Assembly (NCBI GenBank): GCA_017640485.1
Contig: JAEPQP010000013.1
Location: 1 to 36,448, forward strand
From: Phycisphaerales bacterium
Lineage (GTDB): Bacteria > Planctomycetota > Phycisphaerae > Phycisphaerales > UBA1924
Direction of reading: 5' to 3'
Length of the DNA stretch: 36,448 nucleotides
Position numbers and translations under genes: made by a program. Under the pieces are notes generated by a model. The model was not told the DNA's origin. It ran no database searches and saw only the letters and a list, made by a program, of their open reading frames with translations. Numbering within the stretch: the stretch's first letter is position 1; each line of letters opens with the position of its first letter. Of this stretch, positions 32,850 through 36,448 are shown piece by piece.

Positions 32850-34583
32850 ATGACCAGTTCACTCATCCGCGGCGTACTCCTCAGTCTTTCTTTGATCCTG
32901 TGTTCTGGATGCTCATCGACACAACGCGTCCGATCAGCAGACTCGTTCCACGCGCACTTCATGCGTGGAGCGATCGCGGCGGATCATGCGATCGCCTCCG
33001 ATGCCGGGGCGCAGATGCTCGCGATGGGCGGGAACGCGGTTGACGCCGCGGTCGCGTCTTCCTTTGCGCTGTCGGTCGTTCGTCCATATTCGTGCGGGAT
33101 CGGTGGCGGGGGGTTCATGGTTATCCATCTCCCCAATGATCCAACCCACGGCTATGTCCAGACCGCGATCAACTACCGTGAGACTTCGCCGTACGAAGCG
33201 GACTGGTTTGCAAGCGGCGTGTCGATGCGAGAAGGTGGTTCGAGTGTTGCTGTTCCTGGAACAGTCGCGGGATTGCTGTATGCCCTCGAGCGGTACGGGA
33301 CACTCGATCGATCGATTGTCCTGCAACCCGCGATCGATGCGGCGATTCATGGGTTTGAGGTTGACGAGCATTATCGATCAGCCGCAGAGTATTTGATTGC
33401 AGAGCATGATGGTGGAGCTGATGAGCTGCCGTCTGGGATGGAGTTGATCTGGGAGAAGTTCCTCAGGAAGGGCCAGGTCCAAGTCGGAGATCGGATCACC
33501 AACCCAGAGCACGCCCGCGCCCTTGAACTGATCTCGCGCGATGGTCTCAAAGCATGGACGCACGGCGAGATCGGGCATGCCGTGGTCCAAGCAATCACCC
33601 AAGCCGGTGGCGGGATGACCCTGTCGGATCTCGCTGGATATCAAGTTTCTGAAACTCAGCCGATCGTGGGGGAGGTTGATGGGAGGCGCCTGGTTGGGAT
33701 GCCTCCGCCATCGAGTGGGGGGGTCACGATGTTCCAGGCGCTCGGGATCATGGAGCACGCGGGCTACGATTTTTCCAATCGAACACTCAATGCATCGCGC
33801 TCGCACCTGATGGTCGAATCGCTCAAACACGCGTTCGCGGATCGTTCGCGATACCTTGCGGATCCAGCGTTCGTCCAGCTCCCGATCGATCAGATGCTCG
33901 ATCAGTCCAACATCTCGCGTATGGCAGATTCGATTAATCCAACTACGCATCAATCGGATCACTACGGCACCGCTCTCGCGCTCCCGGATGACGACGGGAC
34001 CAGTCATGTGAGCGTGATCGACCAGTGGGGGGGTGGGGTCGCGATGACCGAGACCATCAACTTTGAGTTCGGTTCGAAGGTCGGTGTCCCCGAGTTTGGG
34101 TTCGCGCTCAACAATGAGATGGACGATTTCACCAGCCCGAATGCCCAGCCTAATGGGTACGGCTTGGTCCAATCGGATCGGAACCTGCCGCAGATCGGGA
34201 AGCGTCCGCTCTCGAGCATGTCACCGACCATCGTGCTCGACGAGGATGGTCAGATCCTTGCGATCGCCGGCGCCTCAGGAGGTCCCCGGATCATCACCGG
34301 GACGATGCAGACGCTGCTCAATGTGATGGCGGGAATGGACGCAGGACTCGCGGTCGCGGCGCCTCGCGTGCACCACCAGTGGAAACCCAACGCGATCATG
34401 TACGAGCGAGGGTACAGCGTTCATGTACGATCAGTCTTGGAAGACCCCGCGCGTTTCAATCACAAAACCGGGTCTCTGGATGCGGTGGTCGGGAATGTGC
34501 AGGTCATCGTGCGTGATGATGCGGGCGGGTATCAAGCCGCGAGCGATCCACGCAAGGGCGGGCGTCCGAGCGGCATAGACTAG
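32850..34583 (+). CDS. Gamma-glutamyltranspeptidase, lipoprotein type
   Basis: N-terminal nucleophile hydrolase, 577 aa, that cleaves or transfers gamma-glutamyl groups in the periplasm. The signal peptide runs to 'LILCSGC', giving a likely lipid anchor at Cys21, although Cys at -3 is an atypical lipobox. The large-subunit motif 'GGNAVDAAVA' and 'GIGGGGFMVIH' are present. Autocleavage would occur before Thr384 in 'DDGTSHVSVID', followed by small-subunit landmarks 'NNEMDDF' and 'RPLSSMSPTIV'. The gene overlaps nothing and is 13 bp after the deacylase and 5 bp before the MFS gene. The start is fixed by the signal peptide, as the ribosome site is weak. It is the third gene of the gamma-glutamyl operon and would act on the exported or imported product. 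Confidence 0.92.
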   Translation: MTSSLIRGVLLSLSLILCSGCSSTQRVRSADSFHAHFMRGAIAADHAIASDAGAQMLAMGGNAVDAAVASSFALSVVRPYSCGIGGGGFMVIHLPNDPTHGYVQTAINYRETSPYEADWFASGVSMREGGSSVAVPGTVAGLLYALERYGTLDRSIVLQPAIDAAIHGFEVDEHYRSAAEYLIAEHDGGADELPSGMELIWEKFLRKGQVQVGDRITNPEHARALELISRDGLKAWTHGEIGHAVVQAITQAGGGMTLSDLAGYQVSETQPIVGEVDGRRLVGMPPPSSGGVTMFQALGIMEHAGYDFSNRTLNASRSHLMVESLKHAFADRSRYLADPAFVQLPIDQMLDQSNISRMADSINPTTHQSDHYGTALALPDDDGTSHVSVIDQWGGGVAMTETINFEFGSKVGVPEFGFALNNEMDDFTSPNAQPNGYGLVQSDRNLPQIGKRPLSSMSPTIVLDEDGQILAIAGASGGPRIITGTMQTLLNVMAGMDAGLAVAAPRVHHQWKPNAIMYERGYSVHVRSVLEDPARFNHKTGSLDAVVGNVQVIVRDDAGGYQAASDPRKGGRPSGID

Positions 34584-34588
34584 GGGCT

Positions 34589-36001
34589 ATGTCTTCCGCT
34601 CCAGATCCCGGATCCATCCCCTCCAGACCCAAACTCCGAGCCGGGGTCACGATCGGTGCGCACTTCGTTGTGGATGTGTTCTCGTTTGTCGGGATCGCGG
34701 TCCTCCCGATGCTCGCGGTGCTGCTCGACATCCGTCCAGAACAGAAGGCGCTGCTGCTCGCGATGGGTGCGGTCTTCTCTGGGATGATCCAGCCGCTCGT
34801 CGCGTGGGCGAGCGATAAACTCGATACGCGTGCGCTCGGGACGATCGGATTCGTCGTTGCCGTGCTCTGTATCGGGAATCTCGGGATGGCGCGGAACTTC
34901 ACTGAACTCGCGATCCTGTACAGTTTGGGTGCGATGGGGGTCGGAGCATTCCATCCGCCCGCGGCCGCGACGGTTGGTCAACTCGGGGGCGCTCGACGAT
35001 CCGCGTATGTCGCCGTGTTCTTCCTCGCAGGGATGGTTGGTGGGATCGTCGGGAATGTGTTCACCCCGATGTATGTGGGATGGATGACCCCCGGCGCGGT
35101 CGAAGCGACGCTGGATACCCCGATGATCCCAGCGGGTGATGCACGACAAGGGTTGCTGGCTGTGCGCTGGTTCATCCCGATCGGTCTGCTCGGCGCGTTC
35201 TTGCTCGCACGCGCGATCCATGGCTCGGGTCATCGGCATCACGGCGCGCACGAGCATCAGAACAGCTGGGAGCCACGCGAGCGTCGAGGACGCTGGATCG
35301 CGGTCTGGGTGATGTATGCGAGTAATGTCCTGCGATTCACAGTCAATATGGCGCTGGTGTACCTCTTCACAGAATGGGCATCTCGTTCTGTGCTTGAACT
35401 GAACCAGGCACAGGAACTCAACGAGCAGCTCGGGATCGAAGCATCGCGAATCAACGGCATGCTCCAAGCATCGATGCAGATCGGGATGGGTGCGGGGGGA
35501 CTGACGCTCGGATTCATCCTCGCGGCACGATTCGAGAAACTGGTCTTTGTGGTCCTCCCGATGCTGGGCGCACTGAGTATCACGATGATCCCATCGATGT
35601 CTTCATTTGATGGAGAACTCGCACGATGGAGCGTCATGGGCGCTGCCGTGCTTTCTGGGATCGGTTTTGGAGCGGTAATCCCTGTGAGCCTGTCGCTCGC
35701 GCAGCGGCTGCTCCCGCACCGGACGAGTTTGGTATCAGGACTGATGCTCGGCGGCGCGTGGGCGCTGTCGTTCGTCGGACCGATCGGCGCGGAGATCGTA
35801 CAGAACGGGCTGAGTCAGAAACCCTCAGTGCCGAGCTTTGCGCTCAAACTGGTCGATGCACTGCCTTCGGGACTCCGTGATGGACTCATGAACGGCTACG
35901 GCTTGGACACCACTTTCTACTGCACTGCCGTGGTCCTCGCGATCGCGGGATTAATTGCAATCTTTTTACCCCACCGTTGTATTTTGAGCAGCGCCAACTG
36001 A
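34589..36001 (+). CDS. MFS transporter, fosmidomycin-resistance (Fsr)-like
   Basis: Inner-membrane major-facilitator transporter of 470 aa with about 11-12 hydrophobic helices. The opening 'GAHFVVDVFSFVGIAVLPML' and 'GVGAFHPPAAATVG' in the fourth helix match the Fsr subfamily, whose 'HxxxD' and 'FHPxxA' motifs are diagnostic. A His-rich loop follows the sixth helix ('GSGHRHHGAHEHQ'), which could bind metal. Fsr proteins are mostly exporters of small phosphonates or drugs; substrates of relatives vary. Here, 5 bp after the transpeptidase gene and last in the operon, it is the natural candidate to move the operon's product across the membrane. Family assignment is good, substrate is inference. 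Confidence 0.85.
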   Translation: MSSAPDPGSIPSRPKLRAGVTIGAHFVVDVFSFVGIAVLPMLAVLLDIRPEQKALLLAMGAVFSGMIQPLVAWASDKLDTRALGTIGFVVAVLCIGNLGMARNFTELAILYSLGAMGVGAFHPPAAATVGQLGGARRSAYVAVFFLAGMVGGIVGNVFTPMYVGWMTPGAVEATLDTPMIPAGDARQGLLAVRWFIPIGLLGAFLLARAIHGSGHRHHGAHEHQNSWEPRERRGRWIAVWVMYASNVLRFTVNMALVYLFTEWASRSVLELNQAQELNEQLGIEASRINGMLQASMQIGMGAGGLTLGFILAARFEKLVFVVLPMLGALSITMIPSMSSFDGELARWSVMGAAVLSGIGFGAVIPVSLSLAQRLLPHRTSLVSGLMLGGAWALSFVGPIGAEIVQNGLSQKPSVPSFALKLVDALPSGLRDGLMNGYGLDTTFYCTAVVLAIAGLIAIFLPHRCILSSAN

Positions 36002-36031
36002 TCGCGACTTGCTGGTCAGAATCCTCGATCG

Positions 36032-36102
36032 GTGTGACACAGCTGTGAACAACCTGTGACACGGGTGTGACAATGCGTCTGCGTGACATACTTGTGACGA
36101 TA
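36032..36102 (+). repeat. Phased direct-repeat array (TGTGAC 11-mers) upstream of the vWA gene
   Basis: Six copies of an 11-bp unit with the core TGTGA(C), written as consensus (G/C)TGTGACANNN, start at 36032, 36043, 36054, 36065, 36081 and 36092. The first four are exactly tandem, then 5 bp (36076-36080) are inserted, then two more follow in tandem. The fifth has CGTGAC. The 11-bp direct spacing suits OmpR/PhoB-type regulators, which bind head to tail. The array ends 87 bp before the ATG at 36190. No good -35 or -10 box is seen, consistent with activator-dependent transcription, though CAGTAT at 36118-36123 is a weak option. Confidence 0.85.
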
Positions 36103-36189
36103 CAGGACGCAATCAAACAGTATCTCTAAGCGTGGAGCGGTTGGCAACGACGCCAATCAATCAGGATACACACACGCAAGGAGATCCAC

Positions 36190-36448
36190 ATGAACACGAA
36201 AGCCGCACTGATCGCACTCTCACTCATCTCAACCACAGGGATCGCGCACGCCGCATGCATATCCGCAGATGAACATCAAGTCATCCGGTGCGGCGTCGCG
36301 TACCAGCAACAGCCCAATGTTGAGGTCGTCTTCGTGCTCGATACCACCGGATCCATGAGCGGGTTGATCGCGGGCGCCAAGGACAAGATCTGGTCAATCG
36401 CATCGTCCATCGCACAAGCGCAGCCCTCCCCGAATGTGAAGATGGGGC
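36190..36448 (+). CDS. Secreted von Willebrand factor A-domain protein (3' end outside window)
   Basis: The first 86 codons of an exported protein. A signal peptide ends in 'TTGIAHA', and a Cys-containing stretch follows. The vWA fold then begins with the strand '[15 protein letters not shown]', where Asp51, Ser55 and Ser57 with Thr53 make the DxSxS-type metal-ion adhesion site. '[15 protein letters not shown]' is the expected first helix. The ATG at 36190 has AAGGAG 6 nt upstream, an excellent ribosome site. Such proteins may bind ligands or surfaces, or take part in envelope processes; the rest of the protein is needed to say more. The phased repeat array directly upstream suggests tight regulation. 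Confidence 0.88.
   Translation, partial: MNTKAALIALSLISTTGIAHAACISADEHQVIRCGVAYQQQPNVEVVFVLDTTGSMSGLIAGAKDKIWSIASSIAQAQPSPNVKMG

Noticed and set aside
36032-36102. TGTGA repeats read as CRP/FNR-type sites
   Set aside because: CRP sites need TGTGA facing TCACA as an inverted repeat with a 6-bp gap. All copies here point the same way and no TCACA partner is present.
1-36448. Very frequent GATC and GCGATCGC words, possibly an iterated palindrome or methylation signal
   Set aside because: Most occurrences lie in frame in Ala-Ile, Asp and Arg-Ser codon pairs and follow from GCG/ATC/GAT codon preference. A count against a codon-shuffled control would be needed to claim more.
1-36448. CRISPR array, insertion sequence or prophage
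   Set aside because: No regularly spaced 25-40 bp repeats, transposase-like or integrase-like proteins, or long terminal inverted repeats were seen.

Overview
The window looks like chromosomal DNA of a Planctomycetota member, most likely a marine Phycisphaerae-type organism. This is an inference from four things. The secreted carboxypeptidase at 26678-29083 ends in paired dockerin-like Asp-rich repeats with the 'FFDISAFL' core typical of that group. Several conserved proteins (the N-extended Dus, the 442-aa protein at 23355-24683) have a planctomycete flavour. Coding DNA is GC-rich with many GCG/ATC/GAT codons. The envelope is clearly diderm (porins, lipoproteins, secreted enzymes). No rRNA, phage, transposase or CRISPR array is visible, and the region reads as ordinary core chromosome with a few accessory genes.

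Layout. 1-5.5 kb: the end of a Gfo/Idh/MocA oxidoreductase; a leftward group of lipoprotein, BshB1-like PIG-L deacetylase and an orphan gene; and a rightward group of tRNA-dihydrouridine synthase, zinc-ribbon protein, DUF1572 protein and a 52-aa membrane peptide. 5.5-10.3 kb: a leftward series of PhoB-like response regulator, PhoR-like kinase and 7TM-HD (PgpH-like) cyclic-dinucleotide phosphodiesterase. 10.3-13.6 kb: a 441-bp control region, then two paralogous OprO/OprP-like porins, each with its own terminator. 13.6-19.3 kb: argS and a glutamate/aspartate-type symporter leftward, an MsbA-like ABC exporter rightward, a two-way terminator and tRNA-Gln(CTG). 19.4-22.4 kb: a DUF885 metallopeptidase-like protein and two unknown genes. 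22.5-26.4 kb: GT2 glycosyltransferase, conserved planctomycete protein and substrate-binding lipoprotein rightward, meeting a leftward heme oxygenase whose promoter carries a Fur-like dyad. 26.7-29.1 kb: a secreted M14 carboxypeptidase. 29.5-36.0 kb: a four-gene operon of GCS2-type amidoligase fused to CBS domains, AstE/aspartoacylase-type deacylase, gamma-glutamyltranspeptidase lipoprotein and Fsr-like MFS transporter. 36.0-36.4 kb: a phased direct-repeat array and the start of a secreted vWA protein.

How the genes may work together. The strongest candidate for an undescribed system is the 29.5-36.0 kb operon. Its four products fit a pathway that makes a gamma-glutamyl-type amide, senses adenylates through CBS domains, moves the product across the membrane and hydrolyses it. 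The second is the array at 36032-36102: six copies of a TGTGAC-type 11-mer, four in perfect tandem and two more after a 5-bp half-turn shift, as expected for cooperative binding by an OmpR/PhoB-type regulator. The window itself encodes a PhoB/PhoR pair beside phosphate-selective-type porins, but a link to the array is only a hypothesis. The third is the heme oxygenase with its operator, facing an orphan BtuF/FhuD-like lipoprotein, which suggests iron or heme handling.
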